Origin: Hyalella azteca
Taxonomy: Eukaryota > Arthropoda > Malacostraca > Amphipoda > Hyalellidae
Assembly (NCBI RefSeq): GCF_000764305.2
Contig: NW_025939616.1
Span: forward strand, 16,591-80,590
DNA: 64,000 nt
Reading direction: 5' to 3'
Below are positions 33,725-51,555 of this stretch, in pieces. The notes beneath the pieces were generated by a model, which ran no database searches, was not told the DNA's origin, and was given only the letters and a program-made list of their open reading frames with translations. Each line of letters opens with the position of its first letter. Position 1 is the stretch's first letter. The position numbers and the translations under genes were made by a program.

Positions 33725-33962
33725 CGACTAGTTCACTATGTCAAATTATACCATCTTCTCTTGTTCTTGCGTCAATTTGGAATAACTAAACATAACTAAG
33801 GTTGCAAATAATTTATTTTAAATTGGTTCTTATTGGGTAACTTCCAATATTAGTTAGTAAAATCCAATGTCTGAGACTTATAGTGCGACTTGTGACATTT
33901 TACATTTGGTTAGAAACGTGCCATTTCTGAGACCTTGATGACTTTCCACATTTGACGGAAGT

Positions 33963-34033
33963 ATATTGAATAATATTGAATAATATTAAATAATATTGAA
34001 TAATATTGAATAATATTGAGTAATATTGAATAC
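33963..34033. repeat. 10-bp tandem repeat
   Basis: Seven copies of ATTGAATAAT in the DR1-K2P spacer. Confidence 0.9.
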
Positions 34034-34669
34034 CATAATGTGGCTGTGGTGCAGTCACATCAGGAAGTAGTGTTGATCATTAAGGCTAAAAAGAAAGGTT
34101 GGCTGCATTTGTTCATTAAAAACAATTGAACAACTTGTGGATGTTGTCTCTTTATTTTATTTTCCTAGTTTTAGGTAGCGCATGTGCAGCGGTGCTCAGA
34201 TGTAGGTAAAAGGTTAAGGGTGAATGTAGCCAGTTCTGGAATCTCAGCCAAAACTCGAACACAGAGGCACAATTTCCACCAACTTTTAACTCCTTATTCG
34301 ATTGTGAACGAAATTTTCCGTAACTAATAGCAGTTTCCTGCTATGAAGGTTAATAAAATTTGCAGATTTCTCACTGTATATGTCCGCTCTTGAATTTGTA
34401 TTTGTTGTCACTAAACACTAATGTATTTATTTTAGCGAGATTTTGAGATAATAATTCATTGAAAGCACCGTTATTGTGAAGGCCAAATTGATTCTTATCT
34501 GTACACAAAAGTCAACTGGAACATCTTTCTTGATGAAGATAGTATGCACTAAATTGATACAAAACGATATGGAAGGCTGATTATTAATTGGTTAACTCTC
34601 GCAGAATACGTACTAAAATAACCACATATTCTTGCTTTGGAAATGAACAATAGTCGTCCAAGTGATAGA

Positions 34670-39645
<4,976 letters not shown>

Positions 39646-39729
39646 TATGAGGCTTGTCTCTTGTGAGTAATGTTAGGAGGACGCCTAAAGAGGGTGGCTA
39701 TTATTATTAAATCGCAGTTGTCTCTAAAT

Positions 39730-39800
39730 CTCTTATGAGAGAGATGTCTCGGGTGTCTATGAGAAAGATGTCTACGGGAGAGATGCCTCAGATGACTATA
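39730..39800. repeat. ~23-bp degenerate repeat upstream of the K2P start
   Basis: Three copies of GAGAGATGTCTCGGGTGTCT-like sequence within 90-160 bp 5' of the K2P start codon. Confidence 0.6.
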
Positions 39801-40435
39801 AATTCGATTATGGTACCAAAACGCGTCTTAATGTCAATTTTATTAGTCACATTATTTTCATATGTTATAAAGCAGCTAAAAACGTCTCGGGTTTCTTTTT
39901 CAAGATACCCTGTTTTAACCTTCAGACCGAAGTACTGTATATTACTCGTCTCACCCACTGTACGAAATCAAATTGCACACTTTTCTTTTGTACGTACAAT
40001 TACACTGTACTGGTGTACCTACATGTACACTTTACTTGATGCAGTGACACTGTCCCCAGCCAGACACAGCTGGGACCGTCCCGTTTCAGTTCAGAAAAAT
40101 TTGCATCACAGTTCAGAAAAATTTGCATCAAAATCACTTTTTCAAATTCTTTTCTGGAGCAAACCTTACTATACTATCTTTGACATTAATTATGTATGTC
40201 CACCAAATTATAATGACAGTAAAACATATAATTACACAAAATGCAACAAAATCTGAAAAAAATTATAAATATTAATCAGGATAAAATTAATTTTATAGAA
40301 TTGTACGGCTATGTAAAATTAAGAAAACAAAGTTTTAACAAATTGTTGAGAAATTCTTTGTTCTCTTTGCAGGGAAAAAATAAACTCCTATGCAAAGTCG
40401 TAAGAAACGCGAGTTTTTTTTGTTGCGCAGCTGTA

Positions 40436-40660
40436 GTATTAGTGAGGAGGCATGGGTGTTAGTGAGGAGACATGGGTGTTGGTGAGGAGGCATGGGTGTT
40501 GGTGAGGAGACATGGGTGTTAGTGAGGAGGCATGGGTGTTAGTGAGGAGACATGGGTGTTAGTGAATGGTGAGGAGGCATGGGTGTTGGTGAGGAGGCAT
40601 GGGTGCTGGTGAAGAGGCATGGGTGTTGGTGAGGAGGCATGGGTGTTGGTGAAGGGCGGC
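40436..40660. repeat. 20-bp minisatellite
   Basis: About eleven units of GTGTTRGTGAGGAGGCATGG. Confidence 0.9.
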
Positions 40661-41219
40661 GGCGAGTGACGGGCAAAGAACTACTCAAAGCTTGTACATA
40701 TAGACAAAAACCATTTTACTCCTGTTATTGTTTCGGACTTTTTCATCCGTTCTCAAAATTCTAAAGACGAATAACGTTGGAGATAACGTAACAAAATGAC
40801 TTGTTTGTTTGAACTATGTTATAACCCATTAGTGATATAATGGGAGCTGTTAGAAATTTATTGCATTCTCTTATCCCTTCCAATCAATTTTTTTGTGACG
40901 AAGCGCATGGTTGAAACAATTTATGGTTGACGTCTGGAGCGCTCTTGAATCTGACCAATTTAATGTTATAAAATGTATAACTTCTTAAATCTTGCTGTAT
41001 GATTGGTATTTAAATTGGGAAAAATTGCTGTGTAAAAATGTCCAGCCCAGCCACCAGTCTACCACTCAAATTAGGTTGAGATTTCAAGTCTTGTTTGCAT
41101 TCAATCTTCAATTGAATTTTGATTTACACTGAATCAAGTTCTGGGCCGAAAGACGAGCGGTTGAGAACGTGTTCAGTTTGCTCACGAATGTTCACGTTCT
41201 TCTATACGTATGGATATTT

Positions 41220-41605
41220 ATACAAATGACTACAGCACGAGACAGAATACAGTGTGAGACAGAGTATAGTGTGAGAAAGAGTATAGTGTAAGACAGAGTA
41301 TAGTGTGAGACAGAGTATAGTGTGAGACAGAATACAGTGTGAGACAGAGTATAGTGTGAGAAAGAGTATATGGCAAGACAGAGTATAATGTAAGACAGAG
41401 TATAGTGTGAGACAGAGTATAGTGTGAGACAGTGTACAATACGAGACAGTGTACAGTACGAGACAGAGTATAGTACAAGACAGTGTACAGTACGACAGTG
41501 TACTGTCCGACACAGTGTATAGTACGAGACAGTGTACAGTACGAGACAGAGTACAGTACGAGACAGAGTACAGTACGAGACAGTGAACAGTACGACAGAG
41601 TAATG
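41220..41605. repeat. 17-bp minisatellite
   Basis: More than twenty units of AGACAGAGTATAGTGTG, shifting to AGACAGTGTACAGTACG toward the right end. Confidence 0.92.
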
Positions 41606-42224
41606 TCCCCTCATTCCCGCAATGTTCGGGCCCAGTAGGTGAGAGCACTACTGTGCTCAAGCGTTTCTTTTCACTCTGTATGCCGCAGCAGCAGCTCCCA
41701 GCACGACAACCGCATTATGCTCTTCGTATTTAATGACGACAAGACATTCGCACTTTGAATCTGCAAAGTGGTAGCAGAATTGTCACGTTCGGTCATTCAT
41801 TTGTGGGCGAAAAGTGCGCTGTGAATTTTAAGTTTTAACTCGACTTTAAACGTCCTGCATTTATGCGTATATTTGCTTTCAAATAAGAGGACGACCTCCA
41901 CATGACGATAGTTACAAATAGGATGCACGGGCATCGTCTGCTCTGAACCCGACATCTTCCTGACGTGTTATTGACACGTTGTCAACGCGTTTCTGACATG
42001 TTGTCAACGTGTCATTGGCACGGTGCTGGAGCGTTATTGTCAATGTGTAGGTGAAGTGTTGTTGTCAATCTGCAGATGATTGGGATTTATTTTTTACCCA
42101 TGTAATATAATCCCCTATAATTAAATATTTATAAAGCATTTGTTACTTCAATTAGGAGTCATGCCTGTACTGCACCTGCCTGGAAGTCTGGATTCATCCA
42201 GGCACCTGTCGCTGCCTGGATTCA

Positions 42225-42340
42225 TCAGCTGATCAGCTGGTCAGCCGTGAGCTGATCAGCTGAAGCCGTGAGCTGGTCAGCTGAAGCCGTGAGCTGGTCA
42301 GCTGGTCAGCTGAAGCCGTGAGCTGGTCAGCTGATATCAG
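42225..42340. repeat. GTCAGCTG-rich tandem repeat
   Basis: Four to five units of AGCTGAAGCCGTGAGCTGGT with embedded CAGCTG palindromes. Confidence 0.85.
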
Positions 42341-42449
42341 CCACGTGTCGCGAAGCCTCATTTGAAGTCAATTTATGCAGCGATTTCGACACCAAAATTT
42401 GTCAACTTGTAAGCGCTTAGCTGCGCGGCCTGGTTTCTTTTCCTTGTGC

Positions 42450-42705
42450 CTGGTGCACCAGTGGTGCGCGTGGCAGCTGGTGCACCAGTGGTGCGCGTGA
42501 CGGCTGGTGCACCAGTGGTGCGCGTGACAGCTGGTGCACCAGTGGTGCGCGTGAGGCTGGTGCACCAGTGGTGCGCGTGACAGCTGGTGCACCAGTGGTG
42601 CGCGTGACAGCTGGTGCACCAGTGGTGCGCGTGACAGCTGGTGCACCAGTGGTGCACGTGACAGCTGGTGCACCAGTGGTGCGCGTGACAGCTGGTGCGT
42701 GATAG
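42450..42705. repeat. 27-bp minisatellite
   Basis: Nine units containing GCTGGTGCACCAGTGGTGCG with the GGTGCACC palindrome. The ORFs across it in three frames are repeat artefacts. Confidence 0.93.
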
Positions 42706-42910
42706 GCTCGCTTTCGTTCCGAACTAATACACATTCACTTGTAGATAACAAATTAATTTTTCCATATATGGACGGCAGATTAAGCTAATCTGTCTCTGAA
42801 TAACAAACTGGTTTATTAATTGGTAATAATAACAAATTACAAAATCGATTGAAGTGTGGAAATTAACCGCCTGTGAAGAATTGCAACTTCGTTCGCATGC
42901 CGCGCTGCTA

Positions 42911-43105
42911 CATAAGTGATAAGTTGTTAGTTTGTAAACCTTTGACTAAGATTCTGCGTCAAATAATATGTGTTGGTGTTGATGTGTTGACACTTATAAT
43001 GTGTAACATAAGTGATAAGTTGTTAGTTTGTAAACCTTTGACTAAGATTCTGCGTCAAATAATATGTGTTGGTGTTGATGTGTCGACACTTATAATGTGT
43101 TTTAC
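42911..43105. repeat. two near-identical tandem copies of a 96-bp unit
   Basis: The unit containing ATAAGTGATAAGTTGTTAGT and CTTATAATGTGT occurs twice, with one or two differences. The length is a multiple of three, so the open frame 42873-43217 repeats a 32-residue segment (DKLLVCKPLTKILRQIICVG). There is no other sign that it is coding. Confidence 0.88.
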
Positions 43106-43419
43106 TGATGTATTACCGAGAAAATATTCAAATGAAGCTGTGAATATTTTCGCCCGCTTTGAATCGAGTGTTTTATTTAGCACATCCTTTACAACCGCTG
43201 CTTTAGACACTGTATGAAATTAATTTTTTTAACCAATTGCGAGTCGCACCAAATTTTCCTTGTGAATTAACAGCTCTGAATTTGTTGCATGTAATAAATG
43301 TGCATGTAATGAATAAAATGAATATAAAAACAACTCCAATGTATTGGAGTTGTTTGGTCCGCGGCCTCGTCGGTGCGTGAGCTGCAGTTGAAATTAAATA
43401 AAACTTCAATGGCTTTTTG

Positions 43420-43690
43420 ATGAACATACCCCGGGCACTGTAATGGTTGTACATGTAATAACATACCCCGGGCACTGTAATGGTTGTACATGTAGGAACA
43501 TACCCCAGGCACTGTAATGGGTTGTACATGTAGGAACATACCCCGGGCACTGTAATGGGTTGTACATGTAGTAACATACCCCGGGCACTGTAATGGTTTG
43601 NACCATGTGGCGCACACCCCACACCATGTGGCGCACACCCCACACCATGTGGCGCACACCCCACACCATGTGGCGCACACCCTTACTTTC
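43420..43690. repeat. 37-bp and 21-bp minisatellites joined at an N
   Basis: Five units of ACATACCCCGGGCACTGTAA plus GGTTGTACATGTA run to N 43601, followed by four units of ACCATGTGGCGCACACCCCAC. Confidence 0.92.
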
Positions 43691-44359
43691 AACATAAGAC
43701 TTGACTATTTAAGTGACCATTAACAAACATCTTATCCACGTGCTATTATTCAAACTTGTTGGTAAAGTTAGCAGAGAAATGTATTTTTTTCAGGATCGTT
43801 TCCTTTAAAGCATTGAAATTCTCATCGATCCTGAGAAGAATCCTCCTTTCCATTTTTTACCGAAAAATTTACTCTCGTCCGACATCTATAATATATTTTT
43901 GCATCATCATACGACCGGGATTTATTAAGAAAATATAGATTTGGTTTGACGTTGTAATAAATGCAGCTCGTTCATTAAAGAAAAACATTATCTCGTCCAC
44001 AGCAAATTGAGAACCGATACACTCAAAACTCAATATGGGTCAGCTATTGTGCCCGCTCATGTCATCCCATTAGTGTTGCCCTATTGTTGAACTGATGTTG
44101 TGTCTCATGATGATTATAGGCGCTGTAACTGACGTGTGTTGAACTGATGTTGTGTCTCATGGTGACTAGACCAGAACTGATGTTGTGCATTCCAAGTTTA
44201 GATACTGGGTTCCATTTTAATTTTCCCAAGAAACCGGTGATGAATTAAACTTAGAGAAAAATGCTACTTTATTAGCACTGAAACAAGGCCAAGTGAGGTT
44301 TGTATTTTACCGATACATTGTTTTGGCCGAACGGAGTCGTGTGTGTTTTTTCTCAATAG

Positions 44360-44830
44360 TTGTTGAAGAAAAGCTGCATGAGTGGCATGAGTGGTATGAG
44401 TGACATGAGACTCGTGGCATGAGTGGCATGAGTGGTTGAAGAAAAGCTGCATGAGTGGCATGAGACTCCTGGCATGAGTAGCATGAAACTCGTGGCATGA
44501 GTAGCATGAGACTCGTGGCATGGGTGGCATGCGACTCGCGGCATGAGTGGCATGAGATTCGTGGTATGAGTGGCATGAGGGTCGTGGCATGAGTGGCATG
44601 AGACTCGCGACATGAGTGGTATGAGACACGTGGCATGAGTCGCATGAGACTGGTGGCATGAGTGGCATGAGACTTGTGGCATGAGTGGTCGAGGCTCGTG
44701 ACATGAGGGTATGAATTTCGTGGTATGAGTGGCTGAGACTCATGCCATTAGGGTATGCGGCTCGTGGCATGAGTGGCATGCGACTCGTGGCATGAGTGGC
44801 ATGAGTTTTGTAGCATGAATGGCGTCTACA
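44360..44830. repeat. ATGAGTGGC-type minisatellite
   Basis: Around forty short units of GGCATGAGTGGCATGAGACTCGT-like sequence in a ~470-bp array (unit 10-12 bp, higher order ~22-24 bp). Confidence 0.9.
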
Positions 44831-45219
44831 GAAAATCAAGCACACAATGAGTCCTTTGGCCGGAACAGGATGGGTCAGGCTGACCCATACTATGTCAAAA
44901 AATGCATCGCTTTACGGACAAAGCCTCACTTATTTCTTTGAGTGTGAGGAAATTTCGGTCAATTATCTAGAGCCCGCCAGACAGCCTGCCGCTGTGCAGT
45001 TCTCAACCTACCCTGCCGATCATTTTAATTAAAAAACTGTACTGTAAAACAGACTATCATTGTAAAACCGTGCATTACATTAATCATTATCGTTATTACC
45101 GCTATAATGTTCAGCTTTTCATCGTTATTGAGAGCAGTAAGAGCTTTGTTCTTAAGGCACTTCGAACAAACAATGGCTTAACTCAGCCTCACGTAGACTG
45201 CATTGCCACGTGTCTGCCT

Positions 45220-45408
45220 TACGTGACCTCACCATACGAGCATTGCGTGCTCTACGTGACCTCACCATACGAGCATTGCGTGCTCTACGTGACCTCACCA
45301 TACGAGCATTGCGTGCTCTACGTGACGTCACCATGCGAGCATTGCGTGCTCTACGTGACCTCACCATACGAGCATTGCGTGCTCTACGTGACCTCACCAT
45401 ACGAGCAA
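45220..45408. repeat. 33-bp minisatellite
   Basis: Six units of GTGACCTCACCATACGAGCA plus TTGCGTGCTCTAC. Confidence 0.92.
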
Positions 45409-46795
45409 CGCATCTACAATACTCACCTACGAATCTAACACCGAGTACAGAGTAACTTATATTCACCTGCGAATTCACTACCCACTTTCAAAATCATGAC
45501 AAGAAACTATTCTGTGTCGAGGTCGAATTCCTTCATTCGTTTCATCGCACCAAATAAATAAATGTTGATTAATTGTCTTAATTTAAGGGTAAGGCTTATG
45601 TGCCGACACTTTTCTTATGCCTTTTCCATTCTACATGTAATATATACTGTATAATATACATAAGATAATGCATATAAGTTACATATAATCAATTTTACAT
45701 TTATAATAAATGATATTTGATTTTTTCTCGAAACTATAGCTTTGTGCGAGTCGTTTTCAACATGGTTTTAAGAGATGCAAAGAAATTCGTGTATACGTGT
45801 GTATACAGGAAGTTAGAATACTCCAACTTACTACTTTGCATTCGGGGTTCGCTGGACGAGCAAAAAACAAATATGTTAGGTTGTTATTATCCTAAATACT
45901 GTTGAATGTTACGTGCAAACTGTTAATTATAACGGTTATTACCTCTCACGCCGCTTAGCTGCAGGTGGTCGAGCTACACGTGGCTGATAGACAGGCAGCC
46001 TCCTGAGCCTCAGCCTCTTCTAAGGAGGATAGAAGCAGCGATGAATATTAAACAGCCATGAGCTGTAAATTATTTGTAATGCTATTGCTACCTGAATCGA
46101 AAGTTGGCCTCCAACTGACTATTCGTATAATACTATTCCTACCGAGACCTTGCTACTGCTTAATAGCTGCAGGATAATTACACGCTTTATCGGCTTCTTA
46201 TTTTGAATACAAAAAATATTAATATAAAACGATTCAGCTGCACAAATGATATTCACAATCACCGCCTGATGCTGGAATTATCTGACTCGAGGTTTCGTGC
46301 CCGCTAAACTGCCAGGAATTTTTATTCCCTGCGATGCTGTTCCTTCGTACATCATCGCAGGCTGTGTACGGCTGTGATTTGAGTCCCCCCAACGGGGAAT
46401 GGAAATAAGGGGATGACTGAGGGAGGGGAGGGAGGTGGACTCTCCAAAAAATGAGGGAGCCTTGGGTGTAGAAGGGAGTAGTGAACACCCCTCAAATGAG
46501 GGGACGTTCGGGAGGAGGGGGGCTAGGAAGATGGAGAAAATGCATTGCAGAGGAAACATTCCACAAATGTACAAATGATTTAGATTTGTAATAGCGATAC
46601 TTATTACTTCTCAGTGACAATCACCGCCAGGACGCTCGGACAATTAAGTGGCGGCGATCCATCGTGGCCTGGGACTGCTACGTCCCAAAGAATTATCAAG
46701 GATACCTGAGGAGTTCTGCCGAGCGAAGTCTGTAAGTGTAGCAGCGAAACACGTCGCAACCTCGAACAAACATCAACATTTGTCGACGGCAGCAA
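45409..46795. other. intergenic, no gene seen
   Basis: AT-rich, with a purine-rich block (46380-46530). No exon with recognisable homology. Confidence 0.5.
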
Positions 46796-46799
46796 ACCT

Positions 46800-47213
46800 C
46801 ACGTCCAGCCATCAACAGGCCATAGTGTTGTGGCAGACTACAGACATTATGTACAGCCATCAACATGGCATAATGTTGTGGCAGACTACAGACATTATGT
46901 ACAGCCATCAACATAGCATAGTTTTGTGGCAGACTACAGACATTGCGCACAGCCATCAACATAGCAACGTGTTGTGGAAGACTATATATACAAACATTAC
47001 GCACAGCCATCAACATAGCATAGTGTTGTGGAAGACTACAGACATAACGTACAGTGATCAACATGGCATAGTATTGTGGCAGACTACAGACATTATGTAC
47101 AGTGATCAACATGGCATAATGTTGTGGCAGACTACAGACATTATGTACAGTGATCAACATGGCATAATGTTGTGGCAGACTACAGACATTATGTACAGTG
47201 ATCAACATGGCAT
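46800..47213. repeat. 48-bp minisatellite running into a gap
   Basis: About eight units containing ACAGCCATCAACATGGCATA and TGTTGTGGCAGACTACAGAC. Left copies carry AGCCATCAAC and right copies AGTGATCAAC. The array ends at the N run. Confidence 0.92.
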
Positions 47214-47333
47214 NNNNNNNNNNNNNNNNNNNNNNNNNNNNNNNNNNNNNNNNNNNNNNNNNNNNNNNNNNNNNNNNNNNNNNNNNNNNNNNNNNNNNNN
47301 NNNNNNNNNNNNNNNNNNNNNNNNNNNNNNNNN
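47214..47333. other. assembly gap (120 Ns)
   Basis: An N run inside or at the end of the 48-bp array. Confidence 0.99.
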
Positions 47334-47374
47334 AATTAAAAGCCTAATAGCTGTTAATTAAAATGTAATTAAGT

Positions 47375-47412
47375 CTGTCTCTTATACACATCTAGATGTG
47401 TATAAGAGACAG
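47375..47412. other. residual Nextera mate-pair junction adapter (artefact)
   Basis: The same 19 + 19 bp mosaic-end palindrome as at 8346, 41 bp after an N run. Sequence to the right (three copies of GGTTGTGGTGGTATGGTGCT) may not truly adjoin sequence to the left. Confidence 0.97.
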
Positions 47413-48043
47413 GTGCTCGGTTGTGGTGGTATGGTGCTTGGTTGTGGTGGTATGGTGGTCGGTTGTGATTGAATGACAAGTACTCCTAAGACCTCTCCGG
47501 CTGTCCAGGTTTCGGCAGCGCTGTCACCCGCACGACCGACCGACACCCGCGCACTGCGCTCGCCTGGGTCAAAACTGCAACTGCAGTTTGTGATGCCTGG
47601 TCAGCCTATCCACCTGCAGCTGCAAATTCTTGCAGTTTTGTTTTGCCTTCTCCCTCTCCTTGCTCCCCCTGAGGCTTAGGTAAGAGCTAAGCAATGCTCT
47701 GGAACTCCACCAAACATCCAAACAAAGAGGAGTGAACTCCCACACCCCGCCATGATGAAATACCAACGCAACTACCGCTGAGACAGGCACGAGATAAGTT
47801 AGGAATGTGGCTTATGAAGCATTGCTGGTATATACAAGATAATTCTACGAATGTGTCTCGTTGGTTAATGGAAGTAAATAAGAGATACTTTTCACATGGC
47901 ATCAATTGCATTACTATCTTAAAGTCTTCTGAATATAATATAATTATGACAGCTTCGATTAGGAGCTATCGTCAGCATGTCGCATATTCTTCAACACCCG
48001 GCCTCCTTACCGATTTAAATAAGAGTTTTCACATCTTGTCGCC

Positions 48044-48300
48044 GGTTTCGAACCCCCAGCTCACACTCCAATCATCATGAATCATGATGGTTTTAACCAC
48101 ACCTATGTGGTTTAACCTGTAATAACGCCTTGAAACAAACAGTTGCAGGTTTCGAACTTCCAACTCGCTGTTCCAATCTTCGTGGTTTTAACAACTCGGT
48201 CTCCATGCCCATGTTGTCAAGAATTTTGACAACTAGTAGCGGGTTTCGAACCTAAAACTCATGATTCCAATCTTTTTGGTCTTAACCACTCAGCCTTCAT
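48044..48300 (-). mobile_element. three tRNA-derived units in a row
   Basis: Three minus-strand units, each with box A-like TGAGTGGTTAAGACC (from 48279, 48192, 48089) and box B GGTTCGAAACC (from 48242, 48148, 48044), spaced about 100 bp. The order fits a Ser/Leu-type tRNA-derived SINE. Stems do not pair well enough for functional tRNAs. Confidence 0.6.
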
Positions 48301-51300
48301 CTATTTCTTTGTTACGGGAGGTAGACGCGCAGTACAAACCTACAAGAGAGTTCACGGAGATCATGTATGATGAATTTTTTTATTCGTAATTGCTTGCGTA
48401 ATCAGTGATGCGAACGTATTGTTATATACAATAAGAGCTATAAAGCTCATTACGCCAGTCGTGGGACTTAATGAGTGAGTGTAAATTATGGTAACTTACC
48501 CTCCTGGCGTGATTTGCACATTTTTTGGGGGGTAATTCAGAGGTAAATATTTTGGAGGGTATTGTATTTATTGCAGATGGTAGTAATTCTTTTTAGTTTA
48601 GATTCAATTATACCTGTTATTAATTGACGAGAAGTCGACGGTGCACATCATCTGGATGATAATAATTATAAATTACCCCATAGGTATGATGTTTGGAAAT
48701 AATCATTTCAGTGGTTCGTGCATTAATACTGCAGAGAAACATATAATACGGCAGTCTATAACTTGGGCTCTAAGGTTTACTACGAAAGGTTTTAAAAACG
48801 ATATACTCACTTTTACCGTTAGAAAACCATAATGTTGACTTATTGATCAAAATTCAAATTCTAAAAGTTTTACATCGTTCGGTTCTGAAGGCTATTGAAG
48901 TCTGATCATGAATGAACTGATAGTGCGCTATTGTCATTTGAACACTATAGAATCCATGGCTCAAATCTTAAGAGGAATAAAATCATCTCAATAGAAATCC
49001 ATTTTCAAAAGATACAGCGAAGCTCTGTTTCGAAACTCTGTTGATTTTTTGTTCGCACTTCAATTAATTATTACTGAATTGCGACATGCGAAGACAAGGC
49101 ACGAGCTGGGCAGGATGCTGGAAACCTTATTAAATACTTTCTGTGCTGTAACGATAACTTCCGTTGTTGCGGAAACGGCTTAGCAACTCGTATTGATCGG
49201 CTGCTACTGCTAGAGATTGCATCGCGTTACGCCGTTAGCCTTTAGGTGTTACCCGTGACATTTCGGAATTATTAAAAGTGTTAACTATGTTATCATGTTA
49301 ATTTCTTGGACTTGGAGCATTATATTACTATATTTAAAGTTATTATAAGTGTTCTTGCTTTACAAACTTTATTTTTTGGTGAAAAACATATTTTTTTAAC
49401 CCAATCTGACAAATATTCTGAAGAGATTAGATTTAGAGATGTAGTTTGTTAACTTTGTTTCACAATTAATATTAACATTTGATAAAATGAACAAGCCATT
49501 TTTCCCTAAAATATGATGCATGATATTTATTTAATTGTTATCTGTAAATTCTATTGCTAAAAATTTTTGCACAAAGAATTGCAAAGCAGAAACCATTGTA
49601 TAACCCATTCAAAATTTCAGACAGAAATACTTGAAAATTCCTGGTAAAAAGATTGTTTCATGCTTAACTAGAAAAATTGACGGAAGGCAGAAGCCACCTA
49701 TAAATTGGATACAAATACAATTATTTATGAGTTTTTTTTTAAATTTCACCCATTCCTTATTCCTATAACCTTTTCCTAATTTCTTCTGCCAAAAATAGAA
49801 AAATTGCCTTATTATACCTGTCCAGCAGCAATGCAGCATAAATGATAGTGTCAAACTGATTTTATGACCAGCAGTTTTCAAAAATCACCTGCAAAATGAT
49901 GGTATTTACCTGTAATTTTAGGGAAAGTCTGTCTAATATTTGAAATTCGGATTCATAATGCAATAATGGGTTTAAAAAAATTACAGACACAAGTGCGCTG
50001 GTGTGGCTGCCACTGGCTGGTGTTTCTGATTTTTGCAGAATATATTTTTAAAGCTCCCTATAGTAGAGGCTAGAAATTGGTGAAATAAACAAACTAAACA
50101 ATCCAGCAAAAGCCACACATAAAAACAATAAAACGCTTTAATAATTCATTTATTTTTAAGACTTTTTTCTTTGGCTATAATCAGGTATGTGTGAAAAAAA
50201 TTCCTTTGTTGGTAATCTAAATTACAAGAGAATCTAGAAAAATATCATAGAAATATAATAAGTAAAATAAATATAAGTGGAAAAGCTATACATTTTTTCT
50301 TTATTCATTTCAAGTATGTCCCAAAAATGGACCAAATTTAGGCACTTTTATTTTAACTATCATTTATGAATTCCTTGTAGCCAATTTAACAAATTTCAGC
50401 ACCATTAGAAAGCTCTTGTTGTTGACTCTCTATTCTAACTAAAATAAAAATATTTTTGTCAAGGCTTTGACTGCAGGTGGCTGGTGGGTAGGGGAAACAG
50501 GTGACTGATATATATGAATGTTATAAATTTACCAATAGGCAGAATTGAAGAGAACAAATTCCAGTTTCTTGGTTTTGTCACCATAAGTGAGATAAAAAAT
50601 ATCTGAGATTTACAAATCCATTGCAAGAATGTGTTGAAGACAGATGATTGGAGGGGGGAGTTGAGACTTGAGTTGAGTCAGGGGCTGCAGTGGCACCCAC
50701 TGGACTAGGACTGGGGCTGGGTCTCTACCCTGTCTCTCCTGCATACGTATATTAATAATGTATAACATGTTAATATATAAAATAAATAAAGTTTTTACTA
50801 ATTAAAAAATTAATAATAAATAAAAATAATAGTAGTATCATTACTAATTGATATTAATAATGTTAATTAACATGTCAATATTTACCCCATCAGTCATTAA
50901 AATTACAGGCAGCGCAGAAGTGGAACTAGTACCAAGTAGCAGTAGTAGCCTAGCCCCTACCCTAGGCTGACTAACACTTGACTAAGTAACTAGACAAGGG
51001 CAGTACAGGGTAGGTGCAAGTAAACAATTTTATGTAACAATGTCTTTGTAACATTAAAATCATCCTGGTCAGTAAATTATGTGCAAAAAAAACTTCTCAA
51101 CTTTGAAGTATGAACTGAAACACTAACAGGAACCTGGAAGGCAGTCACATTACTGAGAATGAAGCACTATTAGTATCAAAATTCATACTAGTAGTATCAA
51201 TTGATGGATTGGTGACTCAATACTTGTAGTATTGCATCACCAAACGCCAGTGCAGCTGTCTGTAAGGGTATCAATGAAGCTGAACAGCATAAATCAAATC

Positions 51301-51415
51301 AGTGGGTAATAATGGACAAGTTAAACAGTAATTTTAATGGCATATAAACTGATAGACAAAAATGGATACTTAACTTAATACTTAGAGCAATGCCAAAGAT
51401 ATTGGAGGAGTGTAG
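48301..51415. other. AT-rich intergenic stretch, no gene seen
   Basis: No repeats, RNA genes or homologous exons were recognised in this 3.1 kb. It could hold the 5' UTR or distal promoter of NALCN. Confidence 0.5.
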
Positions 51416-51419
51416 ATAG

Positions 51420-51555
51420 CTGATGGCTGAGTCACAGAGGATGGACAGTAGAGTTACAGATGATGGATGGTAGAGTTACAGATAACTGACAGTAGAGTTA
51501 CAGATGACTGACGGTAGAGTTACAGATGACTGATGGTAGAAGTACAGATGACTGA
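51420..51555. repeat. ~21-bp minisatellite related to those in the segmental duplication
   Basis: Six units of AGAGTTACAGATGACTGACGGT. The same family (AGTACAGACGACTGACGGTAG) occurs at about 51870-52010 and 54680-54815. Confidence 0.85.

Noticed and set aside
41192..41660. Overlapping minus-strand ORFs of Leu/Cys/Tyr-rich repeats
   Set aside because: Translation of the 17-bp array; no start context or homology.
44264..47361. ORFs across the ATGAGTGGC, 33-bp and 48-bp arrays
   Set aside because: Repeat translations; the 46648 ORF also runs into the N gap.
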